The notes under the pieces were generated by a model. It was not told the origin of the DNA. It was given only the letters and a program-made list of their open reading frames with translations, and made no database searches. DNA of 64,000 bases, from the NCBI RefSeq assembly GCF_016908195.1, contig NZ_JAFBDK010000002.1:1-64000 (forward strand). The letters run 5' to 3'. Below are positions 7,564 through 15,667 of the stretch, in pieces. Position numbers and translations under genes: made by a program. The DNA comes from Jeotgalibacillus terrae (lineage in GTDB: Bacteria; Bacillota; Bacilli; Bacillales; Jeotgalibacillaceae). Numbering within the stretch: position 1 is the first letter of the stretch; each line of letters begins with the position of its first letter.

Positions 7564-9785
7564 ACTGAAAAATCATATCCCTTCTCAGTCATGATTGGCA
7601 CTGCCTTCTCCTGAAGTTCAGCTTCTTCCGGCTGATCTTCTTTTGTCAGACGGTCGAACTGAAGCTGCTGCACCTGATAACCGATCTGTTCAAGACGGTC
7701 TTTTGCCAGGTCAGTGATCGGTGCCATTTTAGCTTCAAAGCCTTCCTGGTCGTTTTTCATTTTAATAGAAAGATTACGTTCAGATACATTCAGCGATACA
7801 CCGATCTCACCCATTTTTTTCGTATCAAAGAGGAAGTAAAGATTACAGTTTTCCCAGTCAATCTTCTGACTGCTGTTTTTCGACTGCATGTAGACTTTAA
7901 AATTCTCCACTTTTTCCTGCAGAATAAATGGAAGTGTCATGACCATGCTCTGCAAACCATTCGTATCGGTTTTACTGAGCAGCTGCTGACCGATCAGCTG
8001 GTTCATGGACTGATCCGCTTTCCCTTCCTGACTCATTTTCAGAAGCATCGCTTTTAGCGTTGAAGCCATCTGTTCATTTCCTGACCCGCGAAGCAGTGAA
8101 TGAGCCTGCTCATTCTCAAATGTCATACCCATTGAACGGACATGTTCATACGCATGGCGCGCTGACGGTTCGTTGTGAAGCATCTGCATAGACTGCTGGA
8201 GCTGCATTGCCGTTGTTCGCTGCTGGGATGCAGGCTCAAGCTGCATGATTTCTTTTGAGACGAAATGCTGTACTTTGACATCAGAAGGCTTGAATTCAAT
8301 TTTCTCCATCATTGATTTAACTTCAGATGTGATCCTTGCAGCCTGCGCAACTTCTCCACGTGCTAAAAGCTTTGACGCTTCAGCCAGCTGACCGCTTGCT
8401 TTCAGCAGATTTTTCTCTGTCTGCATATTTGTATGAAGCATAAAGTCACCTTTTAAAATAGCCTGATCGAGCATTTTAATCGTGGCTTCAAGAAGTGGTT
8501 TTGTCTGCTGAACGGCAGCCTGTTTCGGCTGGTTTGCAGCAAACTCAATCTGACTCAGGTTGCGGCTGATGTCTTTCTGGATATTTTTAAAATCAAGCGC
8601 GGCCTGAGATAGACGCTCACTGATTCTCGTCACAATAACGTCCCGTGACTGCATGGGAATTTGAGAAATCAGTTCATCAGACAGCTGGTACTGTTCCGAA
8701 GCAGCTTTTAAAGGATAAGCAGCTGAAGCCTGCTGGATTCCCTGCATCATTTCCTGTCGCGCCTGAAGCTCCTGTCCATTTTGGATAAACTGTTCCGCCT
8801 TCGCAGCTGATTGCTGAAGCGCCTGTTTCGTCTGTGGATCAAAGTCAGCCTGATCGCTCAGCTTTGCAAAAGATTCTACAACTGCTTTTACATCCGGAGA
8901 TTTACGGATCGATGTTTTCGCTTCTTGAATCATCAGCGCCTTTGATTGATCCACTGGCTGACTTTCAACGACAGGTTTTACGAGTGAATCAAGCTTTACA
9001 GCATTGTCCAGAAATTTCGTTGCCTGCTGGTTATTTGCAAGTAATGCCGGAAAGTTCTTCTGCAACTGCGCAGCAAGTTCTTTTACATTGCCACCTGCAT
9101 CAAACTGTTTGAGCAGCGACTGAACCTGTTCCGGTGCTGCTTTCATCAGTAATTGAAGTGCCTGTGTCAGTTGCTGTCTGGCTGCGCTCTCGATTTGACT
9201 TGTGCTGTGCTGACGTCCTGCAGTGATCTCAACGCCGGCACTTTTTAAAAGTGCTGATACTGCTTCACTGATTGGAGGTCCGTGCAAAGCAGAATGGATC
9301 GCAGTCAGTTTATTTGCTGTGATTGACAGATTTTTTGAGACAGCTGCCTGAATCGTTTCAAGCTTTTGACTGGACGGGGCATCAGTTTTAGATAAAAAGT
9401 TCCTAAGTGCCTGCATGACTTCTTTGTTAACAGGGACGCCTTTTTCCATTAAATGATTGACCGCCACTTTCAGCTCAGGTGTTAAAGGTTTTCCATCATT
9501 CAGTTTCACAAGATCTGGTTGTTGCTGAGACTGCTGAGGATTCTGCTGCACCTGACGAACGACTGGCATACCATCTTTCGTACCTGTTACTTCAAGTGAT
9601 ACGCGCCCATTAGCTGGCAGCTCGCCTTCTGTCTTTACTTTAACTTCCTGACCTTTAACCTGAAGCGTTGCCTCACCGTTGCCTTTGCTTTTCACATTAG
9701 CAGAAAATAAGTCACCTTGTTTCAGCGCTACTTCTTTCTGGCTACCTGACTGACTGCTCACCGCTGGATCCATTTTAATTTGCAC
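7560..9785 (-). CDS. ylqG: YlqG, FliK-like hook-length-control family protein
   Basis: 741-residue glutamine-rich protein. The first 90 residues (GDLFSANVKSKGNGEATLQV, EVTGTKDGMPVV) form a beta-rich domain; the middle is low-complexity and helical; the C-terminal ~150 residues (MVMTLPFILQEKVENFKVYM, then NLYFLFDTKKMGEIGVSLNV) resemble the compact C-terminal domain of FliK, which contacts FlhB. Pairing with the FlhB-C-like YlqH fits that. The GTG at 9785 is chosen because it lies 9 nt from a strong SD (GGAGGT); the in-frame ATG four codons later is too far. A terminator precedes it, so it is partly uncoupled from flgM. Confidence 0.88.
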   Translation of the reverse strand: MQIKMDPAVSSQSGSQKEVALKQGDLFSANVKSKGNGEATLQVKGQEVKVKTEGELPANGRVSLEVTGTKDGMPVVRQVQQNPQQSQQQPDLVKLNDGKPLTPELKVAVNHLMEKGVPVNKEVMQALRNFLSKTDAPSSQKLETIQAAVSKNLSITANKLTAIHSALHGPPISEAVSALLKSAGVEITAGRQHSTSQIESAARQQLTQALQLLMKAAPEQVQSLLKQFDAGGNVKELAAQLQKNFPALLANNQQATKFLDNAVKLDSLVKPVVESQPVDQSKALMIQEAKTSIRKSPDVKAVVESFAKLSDQADFDPQTKQALQQSAAKAEQFIQNGQELQARQEMMQGIQQASAAYPLKAASEQYQLSDELISQIPMQSRDVIVTRISERLSQAALDFKNIQKDISRNLSQIEFAANQPKQAAVQQTKPLLEATIKMLDQAILKGDFMLHTNMQTEKNLLKASGQLAEASKLLARGEVAQAARITSEVKSMMEKIEFKPSDVKVQHFVSKEIMQLEPASQQRTTAMQLQQSMQMLHNEPSARHAYEHVRSMGMTFENEQAHSLLRGSGNEQMASTLKAMLLKMSQEGKADQSMNQLIGQQLLSKTDTNGLQSMVMTLPFILQEKVENFKVYMQSKNSSQKIDWENCNLYFLFDTKKMGEIGVSLNVSERNLSIKMKNDQEGFEAKMAPITDLAKDRLEQIGYQVQQLQFDRLTKEDQPEEAELQEKAVPIMTEKGYDFSV

Positions 9786-9808
9786 GATTCATACACCTCC
9801 GTTTATAC

Positions 9809-9841
9809 ATAAAAAATTGCCCATCGAATGAGCAATTTTTT
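9809..9841. terminator. Terminator between flgM and ylqG
   Basis: AAAAAATTGC and GCAATTTTTT flank an 11-nt centre, giving a 10-bp stem with A/T tails usable in both directions. It falls directly after the flgM stop codon. Confidence 0.85.
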
Positions 9842-9842
9842 A

Positions 9843-10109
9843 TCAGTTCTGTCTGAAGAATTTCAACAGGTTCTCAGCCGTCTGAGTAGCATCCGGTTTG
9901 TACGTGCCATTCTCAACAGATGCCTTCAGCTGATCAATTCTCTCCTGCCGGCCTTCCTGGATTTTATTTAAGCTTTGCATTTCCTTTGCTTCTGATGAAA
10001 TCTCAACCTTATCAGCCTTTTTTTGCTTCTGTAGTTCTGTCTGCTCTACTTTAGCTTCCTGGCGTTTATAAGGATTGATTGGATTTTGATGAAAAGGATT
10101 AATTTTCAA
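9843..10109 (-). CDS. flgM: Anti-sigma-D factor FlgM
   Basis: 88-residue FlgM, which holds sigma-D inactive until the hook-basal body is complete. The sequence begins KINPFHQNPINPYKRQEAKV, and the C-terminal part (KKADKVEISSEAKEMQSLNK, ending NLLKFFRQN) is the sigma-binding region with the conserved DKVEIS motif. The TTG at 10109 is chosen over an upstream in-frame GTG: it has an SD (AGGTGA) 5 nt away, starts the protein at the conserved MKIN, and gives the usual 88 residues. It is driven by a sigma-D-like promoter, so it is part of its own feedback loop. Unlike in B. subtilis, flgN does not follow. Confidence 0.95.
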   Translation of the reverse strand: MKINPFHQNPINPYKRQEAKVEQTELQKQKKADKVEISSEAKEMQSLNKIQEGRQERIDQLKASVENGTYKPDATQTAENLLKFFRQN

Positions 10110-10154
10110 AGCTCTCACCTGCTTTCCTTTATCGATATTAGTGTGTTACCCATT

Positions 10155-10180
10155 ATATCGGCAGGCTGAACAAAAATTAA
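10155..10180 (-). promoter_or_regulatory. Sigma-D-type promoter of flgM
   Basis: Minus strand -35 TTAA (10177-10180), 14-nt spacer, perfect -10 GCCGATAT (10155-10162). Confidence 0.82.
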
Positions 10181-10219
10181 AGACGCAGGGGAAATTTAGA
10201 ATAAAAGTCCCATGCGTCT
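10177..10219 (-). terminator. Probable terminator after yvyF
   Basis: AGACGCA and TGCGTCT arms (outer ends 10181 and 10219) with further partial GGG/CCC pairing, followed on the minus strand by TTAATTTTT. Its T-tract overlaps the flgM -35. Confidence 0.55.
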
Positions 10220-10224
10220 GATGC

Positions 10225-10638
10225 TTATTTATTGCGGTTTGAAAGGTAAGTTTTCTTATTGCTGTTTGCTACTGCTTCACGAAATTCCATATTCGCTTCA
10301 TGCTGCGCCAGGTCAGTTTTGATGTTATCTGTACATGATTTACAGATCTTCCCCTGAATAATCAGCGTACCGCAATTATCACACGGATAACCAAGCCCCG
10401 GGAATTGTGCCGGATGGAGTCTGCGCTTACGAACCCACTTGTGAAGCAGTCCCGCTGACGCTCCGGTAGCTTCAGTGATACGGTTAATCGATGCTGCCCT
10501 GTTTTCACGCTGTCTCAAAAAACGGTACACTACCTCAAACAAATCCTCTTCTTCTTTATGACACTTCGGGCATACATCACGTAAGCCGTTGTAGTTAAAG
10601 ATTGCATTACACTTAGGACAATTTTTTAATTCTGCCAT
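10225..10638 (-). CDS. yvyF: YvyF flagellar-operon zinc-binding protein
   Basis: 137-residue protein of the YvyF family (flagellar operon protein, TIGR03826 type). Two zinc-ribbon-like pairs are visible: CPKC ... CPKC at residues 7-26 and CDNC ... CKSC near residues 100-117. Between them is a helix-turn-helix-like segment (INRITEATGASAGLLHKWVR). The biochemical role is not established; the gene always lies between comFC and flgM in Bacillus, as here. SD GGAGG lies 8 nt upstream. The DNA-binding look suggests a regulator, which is inference. Confidence 0.92.
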   Translation of the reverse strand: MAELKNCPKCNAIFNYNGLRDVCPKCHKEEEDLFEVVYRFLRQRENRAASINRITEATGASAGLLHKWVRKRRLHPAQFPGLGYPCDNCGTLIIQGKICKSCTDNIKTDLAQHEANMEFREAVANSNKKTYLSNRNK

Positions 10639-10754
10639 GTTTATGTCCTCCTCAGTTGTTTTCTTTAGTATAAATCGAATGAGGAATAAATGGAAGATAA
10701 TATGTAGGTCTTTTTATTTAGACAATGAAACTTTGTCACCAGTTCGACCTTAAA

Positions 10755-11429
10755 TCATCTTCCAATCGTTAAAGATCTTACTTCACCCGCTCCGGATTTT
10801 TTCAACACACTGGCAGCTCTTCTGATTGTTGTACCGGTTGTGTAGAGGTCATCAATGAGCAAAATGTTTTCTCCATTTAATACTTTTTCAGTCTGAAATG
10901 GATTTTCTCCTTTATGACGTGCAGCTTTCTGTTTTTTTGCCTGAGAAATTTCAGTATCAATTCTCTTTAAGAGATTCTCATATGAAATTCCCGCACATTC
11001 TAGCAGCGCTTCTGTCTGATTAAAACCTCTTTCTTTTAACCGTAAAGAACTGACTGGCAAAGGGATGATGATAGATTTTTTATAAAGCTTAATGTGTTCA
11101 ATTAATTCCTGTCTGAAGCACCCCGCAAGCGCATAATCCCCGTTATATTTAAAGCGCTTGATGAGCTCTTTCAACGAATCATTGTATTCATAGATTGAAT
11201 GATTAGAGATCAGTACGTCTGAGTAGTTAGGATGCTTTGCCCACATTTCACAGTCGCCGCAAACACCGTCCGCATTCATTGAGCGCGAACATATAGTGCA
11301 ACGTGGGTCCTCAATTTCCACAAACGTACTGCGGCAATCCACACAAAACGGATCCTCCACCCTTTTAAAAATCAAGTCACTCCAGCCGACCTCTTCGAAT
11401 ATCCTGGCGTGACAATACAGGCACCTCAT
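10755..11429 (-). CDS. comFC: ComFC, competence-associated phosphoribosyltransferase-like protein
   Basis: 224-residue ComF-family protein. An N-terminal zinc-finger-like region has CLYC, CVDC, CTIC and CGDC pairs. The C-terminal phosphoribosyltransferase domain carries the PRPP-binding signature around LIDDLYTTGTT (about residues 192-202). It is needed for DNA uptake in naturally competent Firmicutes together with ComFA. The start overlaps the comFA stop (ATGA), so expression is coupled. comFB, which separates the two in B. subtilis, is absent. Confidence 0.95.
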   Translation of the reverse strand: MRCLYCHARIFEEVGWSDLIFKRVEDPFCVDCRSTFVEIEDPRCTICSRSMNADGVCGDCEMWAKHPNYSDVLISNHSIYEYNDSLKELIKRFKYNGDYALAGCFRQELIEHIKLYKKSIIIPLPVSSLRLKERGFNQTEALLECAGISYENLLKRIDTEISQAKKQKAARHKGENPFQTEKVLNGENILLIDDLYTTGTTIRRAASVLKKSGAGEVRSLTIGR

Positions 11430-12730
11430 TTCAAATACCCCAGCTTCTGCGCTTCCTTATTCATCAGCACAATATGCCGCTGCGCTTTCACGATCGCATC
11501 AGTCAGTCCGGTATGAAAAAGTGTCACATCGCCGTGAGGTTTTGCCGGATCGCGTCCAACACGGCCAGCGATCTGCACAAGCGCAGCTTCAGTAAATACA
11601 GGATCACCGGCACCCACAACCGCCACCTCCACACCCGGAAACGTAACCCCTCTCTCTAAAATAGTCGTTGTCAGCATAACCTGGTGCCTGCCTTCCCGAA
11701 ACGCCTGCACCTTCTGCCCGCGATCTGGATCAGCTGAGTGAACGAACGGCACATCAAGCAAATCCGCATAAATCTCCATCGATTCAATGTCAGGCATAAA
11801 GACAAGCGCCTTCGGGTGTATAGTGAGCCATTTTAAAAGGATCGGATCAACTTTCTTTTTGAGCAATGACTTACGCCAATTACCAAGCCATTTCGTTTTC
11901 GGAACAGGTAAAGGATGACCGTGGAATCTTGCAGGAATTTTAACTGTCTGATCCGTTTTAATTTTGCGGGAGGGTGTGGCGCTGAGGTAAATGAGTGTGG
12001 AATTCTTCTTGCGGGCATGCTGCGCAGCTTTTTGGAGAGCGTGGTCTGCAGCATACGGAAAAGCATCAACTTCATCAATGATCATCACGTCAAACGCTTC
12101 TCTAAACCTGATCAGCTGGTGGGTGGTTGCGATGGTGACGTGGGCATGCGGCAGACGATCTTCACTGCCACCGTAGAGGGATTCAATTTCTGAAGTGGGA
12201 AAAGCGCGTTTTAATCGCGGGGCCAGCTCCTGCACAACATCACGGCGGGGTGTAGCAATACATACGCGTAATGCGTGTTGAAGTGCATTTTCAATCGCTG
12301 GAAACAGTATCTCAGTCTTCCCGGCACCGCACACTGCGTGGATGAGGATGGATCGCTTTGAGTCAATGGATTGGATGAGAGCAGCTGATGCTCTTTGTTG
12401 CGGAGGTGACAAGCTGCCTTGCCACTGAAGAATTGGTGCTGCGGGCGGCTCTTTTTGAAATGGTGACGCGTTCCATAACACGATCCGCTCACACTCAGAC
12501 GCTTTCCCCATCTGAATGCAGTTGCGGCAATAGGTACATAACCTTCCGCATTTACCGCATGCGTGAGTCGCAAACAGGTAGCGCTTGGTGTTACTACATC
12601 TATTGCATCTGAATTTTTCTACTGCCGGGATCATGGTGATTTCGTTCTGGCATTGTTCAAGCGGAAATACGTTGAGGACTTCGCATAGGAGAAACTGTCT
12701 TCCGGAGAGGAATTGCTGGGGAGTGATCAT
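11426..12730 (-). CDS. comFA: ComFA, DNA-uptake ATPase/helicase
   Basis: 434-residue DEAD-like superfamily 2 ATPase that powers transport of single-stranded DNA across the membrane during transformation. A four-cysteine-type zinc finger (C42, C45, C58, C61 and further Cys at 65, 68, 71) precedes Walker A (AVCGAGKTE, about 132-140), Walker B/DEVD (about 219-222), SATPS (motif III) and the C-terminal helicase motif (QIAGRVGRDPAKPHGDV). All motors motifs look intact. SD AAAGGAG lies 9 nt before the ATG. No ComK-type AAAA-N5-TTTT box is obvious in the 108-bp gap to degV, which is filled by a repeat. Confidence 0.96.
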   Translation of the reverse strand: MITPQQFLSGRQFLLCEVLNVFPLEQCQNEITMIPAVEKFRCNRCSNTKRYLFATHACGKCGRLCTYCRNCIQMGKASECERIVLWNASPFQKEPPAAPILQWQGSLSPPQQRASAALIQSIDSKRSILIHAVCGAGKTEILFPAIENALQHALRVCIATPRRDVVQELAPRLKRAFPTSEIESLYGGSEDRLPHAHVTIATTHQLIRFREAFDVMIIDEVDAFPYAADHALQKAAQHARKKNSTLIYLSATPSRKIKTDQTVKIPARFHGHPLPVPKTKWLGNWRKSLLKKKVDPILLKWLTIHPKALVFMPDIESMEIYADLLDVPFVHSADPDRGQKVQAFREGRHQVMLTTTILERGVTFPGVEVAVVGAGDPVFTEAALVQIAGRVGRDPAKPHGDVTLFHTGLTDAIVKAQRHIVLMNKEAQKLGYLK

Positions 12731-12767
12731 TGCGTGGACTCCTTTTATGTGGTTTTTAGATACTGGG

Positions 12768-12838
12768 TAGTGCCCGGGTTTTCGCCCGGGTCTACCTTCT
12801 TCACCGGCTGGGTACTTAGAGCAGGGTCAGACCCTCTA
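12768..12838. repeat. Type-1 palindrome pair between degV and comFA
   Basis: GCCCGGGTTTTCGCCCGGGT followed 30 bp later by GCAGGGTCAGACCCTCTACT. The second half is the GGGTCAGACCC variant also found at about 18850 and 25950 in the same relative order. Confidence 0.8.
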
Positions 12839-13681
12839 CTACTTTTTCATCCACCCAAGACCCATCGACCCTTCGCCTAGGTGCGTGCCGATCACTGGTC
12901 CAAAGTGGCTGATGCGGAATGAAACGTTTGGCAGTTCGCTGCTAATCTCATTTTTCCATGCAATGGCTTCTTCTTCGCGGTTGGCATGGATAATGACTGC
13001 CTGAACTTCTTCGTATTTCTGTGCATCTTCTTTTAATAGGTCAACAATCCGCTTCATTGCTTTTTTACGGGTACGGATTTTTTCAAACGGTTCAATCTGT
13101 GTGTCTACAAAGTGCAGGAGTGGCTTTACCTGAAGGAGACTTCCGATAATCGCCTGGGCGTTTGACAATCTCCCTCCGCGCTGAAGGTGACTCAGGTTAT
13201 CTACCATAAAGTACGCGCGCGTTGTTTCCTTCAGCTCGTTTAAACGCGTCATAATCTCCTCGGCACCGGCGCCATTTTTAGCCATAGCCGCTGCTTCAAT
13301 CACAAACATTCCCTGAACCATGCAGGCAATCTCAGAGTCAAATGCGTACACGTTTATATTATCAACCATCTCACCGGCCTGAACCGCCCCGGCGTATGTA
13401 CCGCTGATCCCGCTTGATAAATGGATCGTAACCACTTCATCGTGTTCCTGACCAAGCTCTTCAAATAACGTAGCAAATGTTCCCACTGCCGGCTGCGACG
13501 TTTTAGGCAGGTCATTGCCTTTACGGACTTCTTCATAAAACTCATCCGTCGTCAGATCAACCTCTTCCTCATACGTCTTGCCATTCATGATGACACAAAG
13601 CGGCACCATACGAATATCATACATCTCACGCAGCTCCACCGGCACATAAGCCGTACTGTCAGTAACCACTGCCGTTCTCAT
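12839..13681 (-). CDS. degV: DegV family fatty-acid-binding protein (YviA)
   Basis: 280-residue DegV-family protein, a two-domain fold that binds one fatty acid. The N-terminus MRTAVVTDSTAYVPVELRE, the TSQPAVGTF block and the HLSSGISGTYAGA loop (the lipid headgroup-contacting region) are present, and the C-terminus ends in GPVIGTHLGEGSMGLGW. DegV proteins of Firmicutes serve fatty-acid kinase as carriers. In B. subtilis this gene (yviA) lies between degU and comFA; here comFA still follows, but degU is some 18 kb away. Confidence 0.94.
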   Translation of the reverse strand: MRTAVVTDSTAYVPVELREMYDIRMVPLCVIMNGKTYEEEVDLTTDEFYEEVRKGNDLPKTSQPAVGTFATLFEELGQEHDEVVTIHLSSGISGTYAGAVQAGEMVDNINVYAFDSEIACMVQGMFVIEAAAMAKNGAGAEEIMTRLNELKETTRAYFMVDNLSHLQRGGRLSNAQAIIGSLLQVKPLLHFVDTQIEPFEKIRTRKKAMKRIVDLLKEDAQKYEEVQAVIIHANREEEAIAWKNEISSELPNVSFRISHFGPVIGTHLGEGSMGLGWMKK

Positions 13682-13798
13682 TGAATCATCCTATCTATTT
13701 TACATTTCCAACTGAATGGATCTTTATATATGACACTTGTCATGTTCTATTCTAGCTTACTGGGTGGGATTGTGCATCTTATTTGGGGATGTTTTTTT

Positions 13799-13990
13799 GG
13801 GATGAGGGTTGGCGGCTGGGGCGGATAGGACATTCAATTTGGCTCATGCGACCTTCGCCGCCGCGGATGCGACACTCAACCCGGGTGTATCCGACCTTCG
13901 CGGGGCAGCATACTACATTCAGTAGGCATAATACGACGTTCAACCTCCAAACCCTCTTCATGCTCTTTGGAAACAAGCCCTTAGTTTCTT
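13799..13990 (+). repeat. Type-2 element, copy a
   Basis: Six or more units of roughly 21-22 bp, each centred on a variant of CGACCTTC (CGACACTC, TACATTC, CGACGTTC), with the family core CCCGGGTGTATCCGACCTTC near 13880. Downstream comes the conserved tail GGAAACAAGCCCTTAGTTTC (13967 onward). The open frame through it is an artefact of the repeat. Confidence 0.88.
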
Positions 13991-14158
13991 AAAGGCATGA
14001 AGTGGGGCTGGTACCGCGAGCAAATTTGCGGATACGACCTTTGGTTCCACTAATAAGGCCTTCACCAGCTCGGGTGCGACCTCCACCACTGGTGTACCCG
14101 TACTTCGCGGAACCCAATAAAACCTTTGCTAGCAATAACACGACCTCCAGTATTTCTC
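13991..14158 (+). repeat. Type-2 element, copy b
   Basis: A diverged second copy in tandem with copy a: AGGCATGAAGTGGGGCTGGT leader, then GGATACGACCTTTG and further CGACCTCC units, core degraded to TGGTGTACCCGTACTTCGCGG-like sequence. It ends at the stop codon of the NERD gene. Nothing else is seen in 13682-14161. Confidence 0.8.
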
Positions 14159-14161
14159 CCA

Positions 14162-15157
14162 TCATTTTCTAACTTTATTCAAATCCTCCGTCGACACTTC
14201 ATGTAACGGGCTAATAAATATCTTTTGTTTGCCTATTATTTCAGATTTAAAACCTAACTTATCTAGATAGTTCCTGGCGCTTCTGGTGCTAGGAATATTC
14301 AGAAAATGTGAGATGTCGTTTGTTGTTGCGGTTGGGCCACGAAGAAGAAAATAATCGGTTATATTTTGGTGCAGCATGTCATCAACTCTTTTATTGCAAC
14401 CAGGACACCGCCATCCGTTCCTGATTTGAATGGCAATTTTGCAACAGGCATAGCACATGACTCCATTTAGCAGATTTGAATAGGGAATACCTGAATTGCT
14501 TACATAGTCTTTCCAAAAAGGTCGTATATTTCTTTTCAACAATTCCTGGCAAAGAATTTTCATCTGAGCGGATGAAAGATGAGGAGTAGCGCTATTTTTC
14601 ATCTTTCTATAATGATGGGTGAATCGCTCCACACGATGAATTTTCTCATAGATTTCCTGTTCGGAATCCTTCACTGTAAATTCAACATTTTTGTTAGTAT
14701 AGATAACAAGATCATGTATAGGCACATTCAAATTTAAATAATTTAACACGTGTGAAATACACTCTTTATGTCGCGATACCTGAAACAATGGACAAGTAAA
14801 ATATGCCGTTTGTCCATTAGAAATTCTCGTCAGGACACCACCTTTTTTATCAAAATGAAGATTGCCAACCATATTTTTGATTTCTGTGATCAGTATAAAC
14901 TGTGGGGTAATGATAATAGAGTCGATTTGGAAGGTTTCTTTAAAGAGGTAGAGTGTGAGATTTTTAAGCTGAGCGCTTTGAGGGGTTAAGATTTTAGAAG
15001 CTAGTGAATCGAAGTATAGTTCTCCGTGAAGGCCGGCTTCTTCAATCGATAGCTGCTCAAGAACCCTGCCATATCCCGGATGGTGCTCAGGAATCCGCTG
15101 GATCAGAGCCTTGAGCGTTAAATGTTTGATAGATAGGACGCGAGTATTGGTATTCAA
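14162..15157 (-). CDS. NERD-domain (nuclease-related) protein with zinc ribbon
   Basis: 331-residue protein. Residues about 42-150 form a NERD domain: GELYFD (E46), QIDSIIIT (D79) and TEIKN (E92, K94) reproduce the D...ExK nuclease-like core. A zinc ribbon follows (CYACCK ... CPGC, about 235-258), and the C-terminal 70 residues look like a winged helix (DISHFLNIPSTRSARNYLDK). Such proteins are common in Bacillales accessory regions; the substrate is unknown and a DNA target is inferred from the fold. The start is TTG at 15157 behind SD AAAGGAG. It stands alone, bracketed on both sides by two type-2 repeat elements. Confidence 0.85.
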   Translation of the reverse strand: MNTNTRVLSIKHLTLKALIQRIPEHHPGYGRVLEQLSIEEAGLHGELYFDSLASKILTPQSAQLKNLTLYLFKETFQIDSIIITPQFILITEIKNMVGNLHFDKKGGVLTRISNGQTAYFTCPLFQVSRHKECISHVLNYLNLNVPIHDLVIYTNKNVEFTVKDSEQEIYEKIHRVERFTHHYRKMKNSATPHLSSAQMKILCQELLKRNIRPFWKDYVSNSGIPYSNLLNGVMCYACCKIAIQIRNGWRCPGCNKRVDDMLHQNITDYFLLRGPTATTNDISHFLNIPSTRSARNYLDKLGFKSEIIGKQKIFISPLHEVSTEDLNKVRK

Positions 15158-15244
15158 AAGTTCACTCCTTTCTGAAATTAGATTTATTATAGTGGATCCG
15201 GCAGATAAATACTAGATAAAGGAAATAGTTTTTGAATATGTCTT

Positions 15245-15450
15245 TAGTTCATCAAGCAGGACTGGCGCGGCTACCAAATTTGCGGATAAGACGTTCGATT
15301 CCGCTCATACGACTTTCGCAGGCGATAATACAACCTCCAATCCGGGCGTATCCGACCTTCACGAACTCAAATACGACATTCACGGAGCATTATACGACGT
15401 TTGAGGACCACACCCTCTTCATGCACTTAGGAAACAAGCTCTTAGTTTCT
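15245..15450 (+). repeat. Type-2 element, copy c
   Basis: Units with GACGTTCG, CGACTTTCG, CAACCTCC, core GGGCGTATCCGACCTTCACG (about 15346), ACGACATTCA and ACGACGTTTG, then the tail GGAAACAAGCTCTTAGTTTC (15430 onward). It closely parallels copy a. Confidence 0.88.
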
Positions 15451-15620
15451 TAAATGCATAAAGTGAGGCCGGTGCTGCAACCAAATTCACCGATACGACC
15501 TTGGATTTTGCTCATACAACCTTCGCCGGCGCTGATGCGACCTCCAACCCGGGTGTATCCGACCTCCGTGGAGCCGAATACGACCCTCACCAGCGATAAT
15601 ACGACCTCCGGACACGCCTC
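15451..15620 (+). repeat. Type-2 element, copy d
   Basis: Tandem to copy c. TACGACCTTGG, ACAACCTTCG, GCGACCTCC, core CCCGGGTGTATCCGACCTCC (about 15553), ACGACCCTCA and ACGACCTCCG, one per 21-22 bp. The interval 15158-15653 holds nothing else except the terminator at its end. Confidence 0.88.
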
Positions 15621-15639
15621 TGCCCGGCCCGACCCCAAA

Positions 15640-15667
15640 ACAAAAAGAGCACCCTACTCAGGCACTC
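15640..15667 (-). terminator. Terminator of the signalling operon
   Basis: Minus strand AGAGTGCC ... GGGTGCTCT followed by TTTTTGTTTT; an 8-bp stem with two G-T pairs that overlaps the stop codon of the GGDEF-EAL gene. Confidence 0.6.

Noticed and set aside
7222-7614. 130-codon plus-strand frame opposite ylqH
   Set aside because: Antisense shadow of ylqH and of the terminator; Cys/Phe-rich composition and no SD.
11915-12612. Plus-strand frames antisense to comFA
   Set aside because: No SD and no recognisable domains; comFA on the other strand has full helicase motifs.
13783-13992. Open frame of 69 codons with similar frames at 15232-15453, 15454-15690 and 42619-42813
   Set aside because: All four translate type-2 repeats (recurring VYPT and NTTF/HTTF segments). 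They lack SD sequences, and the DNA similarity extends beyond the frames; non-coding repeats explain them.
13799-15620. Possible CRISPR array because of short units at regular spacing
   Set aside because: The intervals between cores are themselves similar between copies and the repeat units vary, so there is no invariant-repeat/unique-spacer pattern, and no cas gene is present.
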